A DNA stretch of 9,313 bases from Betaproteobacteria bacterium (lineage in GTDB: Bacteria > Pseudomonadota > Gammaproteobacteria > Burkholderiales > Casimicrobiaceae), in NCBI GenBank assembly GCA_003153335.1, contig PLYG01000185.1:1-9313 (forward strand). The letters are read 5' to 3'. Below, piece by piece: positions 1-6,588 of this stretch (position 1 is its first letter; the number at the start of each line of letters is the position of its first letter). A program made the position numbers and the translations under genes. Below the pieces are notes generated by a model. It saw nothing but the letters and a program-made list of their open reading frames with translations. It had not been told where the DNA came from and did not search any database.

Positions 1-1069
1 GGGGCACTTGCGTGTCCTTGAGGCCGTTGATCAGCAGCATCGGCGCGGAGGGCTGGCCTATCATGCCCGAGGTCACGAGCGACATCTTAGGGCCATAGGC
101 GAGAAAGTCTTCCAGGTTCGATACCCCGTAAATCGCCGCCCGCGCTTCGAACAATTCGAACAGGTACTCGCGCGTACCCAGGGCCTTTTTCTGCCATTCC
201 GGCTGGAAATACTCATGCGCCGGCCCGCCCTGGACAACGGCGCCGCGGATGCGGCCCTTTTCGGTGTACGCCAGCCGCGCCGCCCAATGCCCGCCCCAGG
301 AACCACCGTAGACGACGACGCGCTTGGCGTCGAGGTCCGGCCGCTTCGCGACGTAGTCGAGCACCTGCGAAAACTCGCGCTCCGCGCCGGGCGCCGCGAT
401 CGTGAATGTCGACTGTCCGGTTCCGGGCATGTCGAGCGCCAGATACGCAACGCCATAGGCAAGGTAGAGATCATTGCGCAGCGCCGCGTTTTCCTTGCGC
501 CCGTCGAGACCGCCGATGGTGATCACCAGCGGTGCGGGCCGGATGTTTTTCGGAACCCGCAAATAGCCGACGATCTGCTTGCCGTTGAACGGAATCCGCA
601 CGATTTCGACAGGCGGATCCTGCAGCTTTGCATAGTCGGCAAAGGCTGCGAGCGCCTGCTGGTAAGCCTTGACCTTGCCGGGCGAATTTTCGAGCGGGAA
701 GCGCGCGAACAGGTAGTACTCGACCGCGTCGCGATACTGCCGGCTCGCCGCGCGTTTATCGGTAGCGGCCAGCGCCTTCCCCAACTCCAGGTGGCGATCT
801 GCCACCGCGCTCCACACGGCGGCCCACTCGTCGCGATCCAGGCTCTTGAGGTTGCCGAGCGCTTCGCGCACTTCGATGGGATCCAGCGCCGCGACCGGAT
901 ACGCCTTGCGTTCCGCGCGAACCTGCACCTCGTCTTTCAGCTCGTCCAGAGTGCGCGGCGGCGTGATTTGCGCGACGGCAATGCTGGCTGCGAGCGACGC
1001 GACGACGAGCAGTGCGATCGACAGGAGCGGCGCGCGCACGCGAATTTGACGGAGGATTGAATTCTTCAT
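1..1069 (-). CDS. Exported alpha/beta hydrolase, FrsA / pseudooxynicotine-hydrolase-like (3' end outside window)
   Basis: The frame is open from an ATG at 1069 to the left edge, giving 356 residues without the C-terminus. Residues 1-33 form a Sec-type signal peptide: basic N-region, hydrophobic core at about 14-32, AVA before Gln34. The mature enzyme is therefore probably periplasmic. A helical region (about 40-150) precedes an alpha/beta hydrolase core: oxyanion-type GG at 186-187 followed by LDGRKE, then LDMPGTGQS (212-220), nucleophile elbow GGSWGG with Ser257, and a likely catalytic acid Asp352 in NGLKD. The catalytic His would lie beyond the window. Helical N-domain plus GG..GRKE plus DMPGTG is the pattern of the FrsA/DUF1100 and 2,6-dihydroxypseudooxynicotine hydrolase group, which cleave esters or C-C bonds; the substrate cannot be read here. 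The gene lies 55 bp downstream of the MFS gene on the same strand, so co-transcription is plausible. No clear Shine-Dalgarno sequence is seen. Fold certain, subfamily likely. Confidence 0.88.
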   Translation of the reverse strand, partial: MKNSILRQIRVRAPLLSIALLVVASLAASIAVAQITPPRTLDELKDEVQVRAERKAYPVAALDPIEVREALGNLKSLDRDEWAAVWSAVADRHLELGKALAATDKRAASRQYRDAVEYYLFARFPLENSPGKVKAYQQALAAFADYAKLQDPPVEIVRIPFNGKQIVGYLRVPKNIRPAPLVITIGGLDGRKENAALRNDLYLAYGVAYLALDMPGTGQSTFTIAAPGAEREFSQVLDYVAKRPDLDAKRVVVYGGSWGGHWAARLAYTEKGRIRGAVVQGGPAHEYFQPEWQKKALGTREYLFELFEARAAIYGVSNLEDFLAYGPKMSLVTSGMIGQPSAPMLLINGLKDTQVP

Positions 1070-1124
1070 TGGTGCAGCGACGAAGCATACAAGAATCCGG
1101 GCACTAAGGAAACGAAACTTGCGC

Positions 1125-2345
1125 CTACATTTCGCGCCGCGCCACCACCCATGCGGCCAGCGCCGTCGCGATGGCGCAGCCCCAGATGGTCAACGGCAGC
1201 GGGTACGAGGAATCGATGAGCGCATAGCCCAGATAAAGGCCAATGGGAAATGCAAACAGCATCATGATGAATCCCGTCAGCGCCGACGCCGCGCCGGCCG
1301 CCTGCGGAAACGGCCCCACGGCACCGGATTGCGTGCACGGCTGGTGCATGCCGTGTCCGAAGTGATAAAGGCATTGCGGGAGCAGAATCGCCCAGGGGCT
1401 GTGCCAACCGATCAGCGCAAACAAGGCCAGCCCGGTTCCCCCGGCGAGGCTGAACCACCCGGCCATCCCGATGGTGCGGCGAACGCCGCGCAACGGCACC
1501 AACCGCCTACAGAGCAGCGTGCCCGCAATGTAAGCCAGCGCCGCCATGGCCATGAAGAGGCCGTATATCGGTCGCGATACCCCCCACTGCCCGACCATCA
1601 CGAACGACGACCCGGCCAGAAATGCGTACAGGCCGGAATAGGTGAACGCGGACAACGCGGTATATTTGAGAAAGGTCGGGTGGCGCAGGATGGTCCACCA
1701 GGTGCGAAACATCGGGCCGATTCGCGTCGCATCGGGATTGCGCCGGGGCGTGGTCTCGGTATAGCGCCACAGCGCAAGCCCCAGCGCGCACGCGCTGAAT
1801 ACGCCAAGCAGTCCCATCGTGGCCCGCCATCCGGCCAGGGCCACGGCCGCGCCGCCGACAATGGGAGACAACACCGCGCAGATTCCCAAGCCCGTCAGCG
1901 CCCGCGCCAGCACCCGCGCGCCGTATTCGGGTTCGTACAGGTCGCGCAACACCGCGCGCGCGCAGACGATGGCTGCGGCCATGCCCGCACCCTGGATCCC
2001 GCGCGAGATCACCAGCCAGGTCATGCTGGGCGCCAGCGCATTGGCGATGCTGGCCGCGGTATAGAGCGACAGCCCAATAATCAGCACAGGACGGCGCCCA
2101 AAGCGATCGGCGAGCGGACCGCACACCAGTTGCGACAGCCCGAAGCACACGGTCAGCACGCCCAGCGTGAGCTGCGCGCCCGCGATGGTCGAAGCCAGCG
2201 ACGCAGTCAACGTCGGCAGCGCCGGCAGATACAAGTCGGTGGTGAGCGGCTGAAAGCTCAGCAGGACCGTCAACAGCAGGATCGCCATGCCAGGCGAGAG
2301 CCGCCCGGGAGACGGTGGCGAGACGGAGGGTGCGGAGGCGGACAT
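1125..2345 (-). CDS. Bcr/CflA-family drug-resistance MFS transporter
   Basis: This 406-residue inner-membrane protein has about 12 hydrophobic segments, the usual length for Bcr/CflA multidrug:H+ antiporters (14-TMS relatives are longer). TM1 ends in the family motif TTDLYLPALP (35-44). MFS motif A is GPLADRFGRRP (76-86) between TM2 and TM3. TM4 carries RGIQGAGMAAA (115-125) followed by the RD pair Arg134-Asp135. A motif-C-like antiporter stretch, GLGICAVLSPIVGG, spans 152-165. Family role: proton-driven export of small hydrophobic drugs or metabolites; the substrate is not predictable. The ATG at 2345 was chosen because the predicted first TM starts about 18 residues later. The frame stays open upstream to 2561, but that extension is Arg/His-rich, non-hydrophobic and overlaps the divergent uup start. 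It is divergent from uup and followed by the exported hydrolase, possibly in one transcript. Stop is TAG. Confidence 0.93.
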   Translation of the reverse strand: MSASAPSVSPPSPGRLSPGMAILLLTVLLSFQPLTTDLYLPALPTLTASLASTIAGAQLTLGVLTVCFGLSQLVCGPLADRFGRRPVLIIGLSLYTAASIANALAPSMTWLVISRGIQGAGMAAAIVCARAVLRDLYEPEYGARVLARALTGLGICAVLSPIVGGAAVALAGWRATMGLLGVFSACALGLALWRYTETTPRRNPDATRIGPMFRTWWTILRHPTFLKYTALSAFTYSGLYAFLAGSSFVMVGQWGVSRPIYGLFMAMAALAYIAGTLLCRRLVPLRGVRRTIGMAGWFSLAGGTGLALFALIGWHSPWAILLPQCLYHFGHGMHQPCTQSGAVGPFPQAAGAASALTGFIMMLFAFPIGLYLGYALIDSSYPLPLTIWGCAIATALAAWVVARREM

Positions 2346-2354
2346 GCGAGGGTG

Positions 2355-2367
2355 TGGCCGACGGCCA
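2355..2367. promoter_or_regulatory. 13-bp perfect palindrome in the MFS leader (possible operator or hairpin)
   Basis: TGGCCG-A-CGGCCA has two perfect 6-bp arms around one central base and ends 9 nt upstream of the MFS start codon at 2345. As DNA it could be an operator half-site pair. As RNA it could form a 5-bp GC stem with a 3-nt loop next to the ribosome-binding region. No good Shine-Dalgarno sequence is visible between it and the start. The structure is seen directly; the function is inferred. A GC-rich genome will contain such short palindromes by chance. Confidence 0.35.
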
Positions 2368-2423
2368 AGCGTGACCGGCAGCGGATGCAGGATGTATTGC
2401 GTCTGTTGCGAATAGGCCTGACG

Positions 2424-2429
2424 AGTGTA
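2424..2429 (-). promoter_or_regulatory. Candidate extended -10 element for the MFS gene
   Basis: On the minus strand the sequence reads TGCTACACT, an extended -10 (TGn) followed by TACACT, which matches TATAAT at four of six positions. It would give a leader of about 70 nt that includes the 2355-2367 palindrome. No convincing -35 is seen at 16-18 nt; extended -10 promoters can work without one. This is a by-eye assignment. Confidence 0.35.
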
Positions 2430-2488
2430 GCATGCACCCCCTTGGGCGAATTTGGCGGGCGGGCCGGTTTGTAGCGCCGGATGCTTTT

Positions 2489-2494
2489 CATAAT
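2489..2494 (+). promoter_or_regulatory. Candidate -10 element for uup
   Basis: CATAAT sits about 60 nt upstream of the uup ATG within an AT-richer patch (TTTTCATAAT) of the 209-bp divergent intergenic region. The best -35-like hexamer (TTTGTA at 2468-2473) is only 15 nt away, which is short. Treat as a candidate only. Confidence 0.25.
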
Positions 2495-2554
2495 GCCGAT
2501 GCCGCGCCCTTTCCCTTTTTCCAGAACAAACACCCATTGAATCGATAGCAGGAC

Positions 2555-4495
2555 ATGCCACTCATCACCTTGAAAGAGGCGTCGCTCGCCTACGGCCACT
2601 GGGCACTGCTGGATCATGCCGAGTTGCAGCTCGACCCGCGCGAACGCGTCGTATTGATCGGCCGCAATGGGACCGGCAAGACCACATTGTTCCGGGTGCT
2701 CGCCGGAGAAACCGCGCTGGACAGCGGCGAGATCTGGCGGGCGCCCGATGCGCGCATTGCCGCCGTGCCGCAGGAACCGGAATTTGGCGAGGGCCTGACC
2801 GTATACGCGGCGGTGGCCGAAGGCGTCGGCGCGACAAGCCGGTCGCTCGCGTCCTATCATGCGACCTCCGACGCGCTCACCCATGCGACCGATCCGGCGG
2901 CAATCGAGCGGCTGAGCGACGAGCTGTCCCGCTTCCAGGCCGAGATCGATCGCGCCCAGGCATGGTCGCTGGACAATCGGATCGAGGCAACGCTGACCGG
3001 GCTGGGTCTGGACGGCGAGCGGCTCGTCTCCGAACTCTCCGGCGGCTGGAAAAAACGCGTCGCGCTGGGCCGCGCGCTGGTGTCCGATCCGACGGTGCTG
3101 CTGCTCGATGAGCCGACCAATCACCTGGATGTCGAAGGCATCACCTGGCTGGAAAACGTATTGCTCGAGTTTGGCGGCGCGGTGGTGTGCATTACCCATG
3201 ACCGGCGCTTTCTCGACGCGATCGCCACGCGCATCGTCGAACTCGACCGCGGGACTCTGCGCAGTTATCCCGGCCGGTATGAGGACTATCGCGAGCAAAA
3301 GCGGCAGCAGATGGAGTACGAGTCCACGATGCAGGCCAAGGCCGACAAGTTTCTCGCCGAGGAGGAGGTCTGGATACGCAAGGGCGTCGAGGCGCGGCGT
3401 ACCCGCAATGCGGGCCGCGTGCTGCGCCTGGAGCGGTTGCGCGCGCTGCGCGCCCAGCGGCGCGACCGGATTGGCAGGGTGGCGTTGCGTGTCGATCGCG
3501 GCGAGACCAGCGGCAAGCTGGTGGCGGAACTCGACGACGTGAGCAAGAGCTACGATGGCCGCGTGATCATCGATCACTTCACCACAAGGCTGATCCGCGG
3601 CGACAAGGTCGGGCTGATCGGACCGAACGGCTGCGGCAAGACCACGCTGCTGAAGCTCATTCTCGGGGAGATCGCACCCGACAGCGGCACGGTCGTCCGC
3701 GGCACCAATCTGCAAGTAGCTTACTTCGACCAGATGCGCGAGGCGCTCGACCCCGAAGCGACACTCGCCGACACCATCAGTCCCGGCTCCGACACCATCG
3801 AAATCGGCGGTGTGAAAAAACACATCATGTCGTATCTCGACGATTTCCTGTTCAACCCCGCGCGGGTGAGGTCGCCGGTGAAATCGCTCTCCGGCGGCGA
3901 GCGTAACCGCCTGTTGCTCGCACGCCTGTTCGCGCGGCCCGCCAATGTGCTGGTGCTCGATGAGCCGACGAACGATCTCGACATCGATACGCTGGAGTTG
4001 CTCGAGGATTTGCTACAGGACTATCCGGGCACTGTGTTCCTGGTCAGCCACGACCGCGCGTTTCTGGACAACGTGGTGACCCAGGTCATCGCATTCGAGC
4101 CCGACGGCGTGCTGCGCGAGTATCCGGGCGGCTACAGCGACTGGGAAGCAGCGCAGGTGCGGATGAAGGAGCAGGCCGAAACGAAACGCGATGCGGCGCG
4201 GGTGGCTGGCGCAGCGGCAGCCCCGCCGCCGACTCCACGCGCAATGGCGCCCGCGCGCCCCAAGGCCGGCATGGCGAAACTGTCGTTCCGGGAAAAGCAG
4301 GAGCTGGACGGTCTGCCGCTGAAAATCGAACAACTCGAGGCGAAAATCGTGGCCGTCCAAATGAAGCTCGCAGACCCGGACTTTTATTCGCGCGCAGCCG
4401 ACGTGGTTAAAACTGCGCAACTTGAGCTCAGGGCGCATGAAATCGAGGCCGCGGCCGCTTATGCACGGTGGGAGGCGCTGGAGGCGAGGCGATAG
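2555..4495 (+). CDS. uup: ABC-F family ATPase Uup
   Basis: A 646-residue soluble protein with two ABC ATPase domains and no membrane segments. Domain 1: Walker A GRNGTGKTT (36-44), signature LSGGW (161-165), Walker B ending in DEPTNHLD (185-192), switch His215 in THDR. An arginine/lysine-rich helical linker follows (about 245-315). Domain 2: Walker A GPNGCGKTT (356-364), signature LSGGE (445-449), DEPTNDLD (469-476), His499 in SHDR. An Ala/Pro-rich stretch (545-572) leads into a charged coiled-coil C-terminal domain (about 575-646, starting KLSFREKQELDGLP), the hallmark that separates Uup from EttA, YbiT and YheS. LSGGW in domain 1 also fits Uup. Known roles of the family: DNA binding through the C-terminal domain, effects on precise transposon excision and replication intermediates, and ribosome-associated ABC-F functions. 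AGGA lies very close to the ATG, so the ribosome-binding site is poor. All catalytic motifs are intact. It is followed after 2 nt by the GIY-YIG-like gene. Confidence 0.96.
   Translation: MPLITLKEASLAYGHWALLDHAELQLDPRERVVLIGRNGTGKTTLFRVLAGETALDSGEIWRAPDARIAAVPQEPEFGEGLTVYAAVAEGVGATSRSLASYHATSDALTHATDPAAIERLSDELSRFQAEIDRAQAWSLDNRIEATLTGLGLDGERLVSELSGGWKKRVALGRALVSDPTVLLLDEPTNHLDVEGITWLENVLLEFGGAVVCITHDRRFLDAIATRIVELDRGTLRSYPGRYEDYREQKRQQMEYESTMQAKADKFLAEEEVWIRKGVEARRTRNAGRVLRLERLRALRAQRRDRIGRVALRVDRGETSGKLVAELDDVSKSYDGRVIIDHFTTRLIRGDKVGLIGPNGCGKTTLLKLILGEIAPDSGTVVRGTNLQVAYFDQMREALDPEATLADTISPGSDTIEIGGVKKHIMSYLDDFLFNPARVRSPVKSLSGGERNRLLLARLFARPANVLVLDEPTNDLDIDTLELLEDLLQDYPGTVFLVSHDRAFLDNVVTQVIAFEPDGVLREYPGGYSDWEAAQVRMKEQAETKRDAARVAGAAAAPPPTPRAMAPARPKAGMAKLSFREKQELDGLPLKIEQLEAKIVAVQMKLADPDFYSRAADVVKTAQLELRAHEIEAAAAYARWEALEARR
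4480..4489 (+). promoter_or_regulatory. Shine-Dalgarno for the GIY-YIG gene, inside the uup 3' end
   Basis: GGAGGCGAGG within the last codons of uup gives two purine cores, GGAGG at 4480-4484 and GAGG at 4486-4489. The second lies 8 nt before the TTG at 4498, an ideal distance. This favours TTG 4498 over the in-frame GTG at 4468, which would place these sites inside the coding region. It also suggests translational coupling to uup. Confidence 0.6.
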
Positions 4496-4497
4496 GT

Positions 4498-4824
4498 TTG
4501 GCACGCCGCCCTCATCACTCGGTCTACGTCGTCGAGCTCTCGAAGGCCGTGCTCGACGAGCCCCGCTTTCGCAAGAGCAATCCGGACTACAGGGCGGGCA
4601 AGCCTTGCGTCTATGTCGGGATGACCGGGCTCTCGCCCGATGTGCGTTTGGACAAGCACAAGGCCGGCATTCAGGCCAATCGCTTTGTTCAGCAATATGG
4701 ACTGCGCCTGTTGCCGCACCTGTACGAGCCCTACAATCCGATGCGCTACGACGAAGCACGGGACATGGAAGTGGAGATTGCGATCGACTTGCGCGAGGGC
4801 GGCTACGGGGTGTGGCAGGCATAG
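4498..4824 (+). CDS. Small GIY-YIG-like (nuclease-fold) protein
   Basis: A 108-residue protein from a TTG at 4498, 2 nt after the uup stop, with a good Shine-Dalgarno sequence. An in-frame GTG at 4468 would give 118 residues and overlap uup. It shows the GIY-YIG order in degenerate form: VYVVEL (9-14), then CVYVGMTG (37-44), an Arg/Lys/His cluster PDVRLDKHKAG (47-57) with Arg50 at the position of the catalytic Arg, and an acidic helix with Glu91/Glu93. It ends in GGYGVWQA. The VYV-to-YVG distance is about 28 residues, longer than in UvrC- or UPF0213-type domains, with a basic insert rich in Arg, Lys and Asn/Pro. Family knowledge suggests a metal-dependent nuclease or a DNA-binding relic; activity is not shown. 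Placement behind uup hints at a shared role in branched or damaged DNA, which is inference. Fold assignment is moderately sure. Confidence 0.78.
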   Translation: MARRPHHSVYVVELSKAVLDEPRFRKSNPDYRAGKPCVYVGMTGLSPDVRLDKHKAGIQANRFVQQYGLRLLPHLYEPYNPMRYDEARDMEVEIAIDLREGGYGVWQA

Positions 4825-4892
4825 CTCGGTCCAGGTCGCGCGCCGCCGCAATCATTCCTGTCCCGCATCGGAACACGACGATTTGACGTGAC

Positions 4893-4916
4893 CGGCAATC
4901 CGTAAGAGACTTGCCG
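4893..4916 (+). repeat. Inverted repeat (6-bp stem) in the leader of the Rieske gene
   Basis: CGGCAA (4893-4898) and TTGCCG (4911-4916) are perfect inverse complements separated by 12 nt. They lie in the 140-bp gap between the GIY-YIG gene and the Rieske gene, ending 48 nt before the latter's ATG. No T-tract follows, so it is not a typical intrinsic terminator. A -35-like TTGACG lies just upstream at 4883-4888, but no matching -10 is evident. It could be an operator or chance; nothing else is recognisable in this gap. Confidence 0.25.
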
Positions 4917-4964
4917 TTCGCCGCGCCCGGATCATCTTCGATGTCCATCCAGACAGGAAGCACC

Positions 4965-6587
4965 ATGCCAGACGAGCCACTAACTTCCAGCGTCGCCGAA
5001 TGGACCCGCGCGGTCGAACTCGATCGACTGCGGCCATCGCGCCCCATCGCCGTGAAACTCCATGGCAAACATGTCGCGCTGTTCCTGCATCAAGGCGAAA
5101 TTTTTGCCTGCAATAACCGCTGCCCGCACGAGGGCTATCCGCTGGTCGAGGGCACGCTCGACGCCGACTGCGTGCTGACCTGCAACTGGCACAACTGGAA
5201 GTTCGATCTGAAGACCGGCGCTACGCTCTACGGCGGCGACAACCTGCGCATCTATCCGGCGAAAGTTGAGGATGGCGTCGTATGGCTGGATACACGGGAT
5301 CCACCGGCCGCTGCGCGAATAGAAGAGGCGCTCGGGCATCTCGACCAGGCGATGGTCGAGTACGACACCGCCCGCATCGCGCGCGAACTGGCGCGCCTGG
5401 CCAAAGCGGGTGCGGCGCCCGCAGTGGCGCTGGTGCGCGTCATACACGCTACGCACGAGCGGCTGCGCGATGGGATGACTCACGCCTACGCCGCGGCCGA
5501 AGCATGGCTGCGCCTGCGCGACACGCTCTCCAGCGAAACGCAGCGCCTCGCCTGCGCCACCGAAGCGCTGGCTCATATCGCATTCGACACGCTGCGCGAA
5601 AAGATCTATCCGTTCACCGCCGAGTGTGCACCGTGGACTGCCGAGGGCTTTGCTGCGGCGGTCGAATCACAGAACGAGGACGCCGCTGCCGCGCTGCTCA
5701 ACGGAGCGTTCGCGCATGGGCTGCATTTTGCCGACCTCGAACCCACGCTGGCCGAAGCGGCGCTGGCGCATTACAACGACTTCGGCCATTCGCTGATTTA
5801 CCTGATGCATGTGCGGCGGCTGATCGAGCGGTTGGGACCCGAGGTGGCAAAGCCGCTGTCGCTGGCATGGTTGCGGTCCCTGATCTACGCAACGCGCGAG
5901 GATCTGCTGCCCGATTTTCGCGGCTATGCCGATGCTCTTGCGGCGTGGCCTGCCAACGGGCGACCAGGCGGCACGCCTCCCGGCGCCGATGCGTTCGAGG
6001 GGCAATCAGCGCGCCAGGTGCTGGACGTGACACTCGCTGCCGCCGGCAACGCGCCGCTCGACATTTACTTTCCGCTAATGGAAGCATCCGCGCGCCACTT
6101 GCTGCGCTTCGATGAACGGCATGCGCTGCGCACCGACAACAGCGTGGCGGACAACGTGGGTTGGCTCGACTTCAGCCATGCCCTCACCTTCGGTCGCTCG
6201 CTGCGCCAGCAATGCGCGCGCCAGCCGCATCTGTGGCCTCAGGGTTTGCTACAACTCGCGTTGTTTGTCGGACGCAATAGCGTGTATCTCGATCCGAACG
6301 TGCCAGCGCAGGCGGCGATCCGGGAGTGGGCGGTCACCGACGAAGCGGCGTTTCACGAACGCGCTATTGCCGCAATTGTCGATCATGGGACCGGACTGCC
6401 GATCTTTCATGCGCACTGGTTGAAGACCTGGAGCGCCGTGCGCGAGGAAGTCGCGGCCGGATTGCCCGCCGGTGCGCGTGTCGCGATGCTGGCCGCCGTG
6501 AACCGGCTGCTCGCCGTGCGTTTCAAGCAGCGGCACACGCTGCGCACCGCGCATCAGGCGCTGGGGTTTGTCGGGAAGGAAGATTGA
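4965..6587 (+). CDS. Rieske [2Fe-2S] domain fused to a large helical domain of unknown function
   Basis: A 540-residue protein without signal peptide or membrane segments, so probably cytoplasmic. ATG 4965 follows AGGAAG at 4955-4960; upstream in-frame ATG 4941 and TTG 4911 lack such a site. Residues 10-110 are a complete Rieske ferredoxin-type domain: first cluster box CPHEGYPLVEG with Cys53 and His55, second box CNWHNWKFD with Cys73 and His76. Residues 115-540 are mostly alpha-helical and lack the START-like catalytic domain of ring-hydroxylating oxygenases. They carry many His near acidic residues: HATHE (161-165), AHYNDFGH (268-275), MEASARH (372-378), LDFSHALTFG (401-410), FHAHW (481-485). 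From memory this faintly recalls questin-oxidase-like helical proteins, but that is unverified. A redox or oxygenase role using electrons from the Rieske cluster is inferred. The Bug gene begins 1 nt after its stop, implying an operon. Confidence 0.88.
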   Translation: MPDEPLTSSVAEWTRAVELDRLRPSRPIAVKLHGKHVALFLHQGEIFACNNRCPHEGYPLVEGTLDADCVLTCNWHNWKFDLKTGATLYGGDNLRIYPAKVEDGVVWLDTRDPPAAARIEEALGHLDQAMVEYDTARIARELARLAKAGAAPAVALVRVIHATHERLRDGMTHAYAAAEAWLRLRDTLSSETQRLACATEALAHIAFDTLREKIYPFTAECAPWTAEGFAAAVESQNEDAAAALLNGAFAHGLHFADLEPTLAEAALAHYNDFGHSLIYLMHVRRLIERLGPEVAKPLSLAWLRSLIYATREDLLPDFRGYADALAAWPANGRPGGTPPGADAFEGQSARQVLDVTLAAAGNAPLDIYFPLMEASARHLLRFDERHALRTDNSVADNVGWLDFSHALTFGRSLRQQCARQPHLWPQGLLQLALFVGRNSVYLDPNVPAQAAIREWAVTDEAAFHERAIAAIVDHGTGLPIFHAHWLKTWSAVREEVAAGLPAGARVAMLAAVNRLLAVRFKQRHTLRTAHQALGFVGKED

Positions 6588-6588
6588 A

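Noticed and set aside
8..1060. Open frame of 350 codons on the plus strand, opposite the left-edge hydrolase
   Set aside because: The minus-strand frame runs open to the edge and encodes a signal peptide and an alpha/beta hydrolase with GGSWGG; the plus frame is its mirror.
1119..2474. Open frame of 451 codons on the plus strand, opposite the MFS gene
   Set aside because: The product is rich in Arg, Gln, His and Gly with no domain; the minus-strand frame has clear MFS motifs.
2346..2561. N-terminal extension of the MFS gene to an upstream start at 2561
   Set aside because: The 72 extra residues are polar and basic, overlap the divergent uup start, and lie before the normal N-terminus of the family.
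2270..3823. Long open frame of 517 codons on the minus strand, opposite uup
   Set aside because: It lies antisense to an unmistakable Uup gene, has no recognisable motif and is explained by codon-phase mirroring in GC-rich DNA.
4883..4888. TTGACG resembling a -35 box upstream of the Rieske gene
   Set aside because: No TATAAT-like hexamer lies 16-18 nt downstream, so a promoter cannot be claimed.
4911..4964. Earlier starts of the Rieske gene (TTG 4911, ATG 4941)
   Set aside because: Neither has a ribosome site; ATG 4965 has AGGAAG at a suitable distance and fits the start of a Rieske domain.
5282..6115. Plus-strand 277-codon frame inside the Rieske-fusion gene
   Set aside because: It is a +1 frame shadow rich in Arg and Ala; the Rieske frame is continuous through the region, so there is no frameshift.
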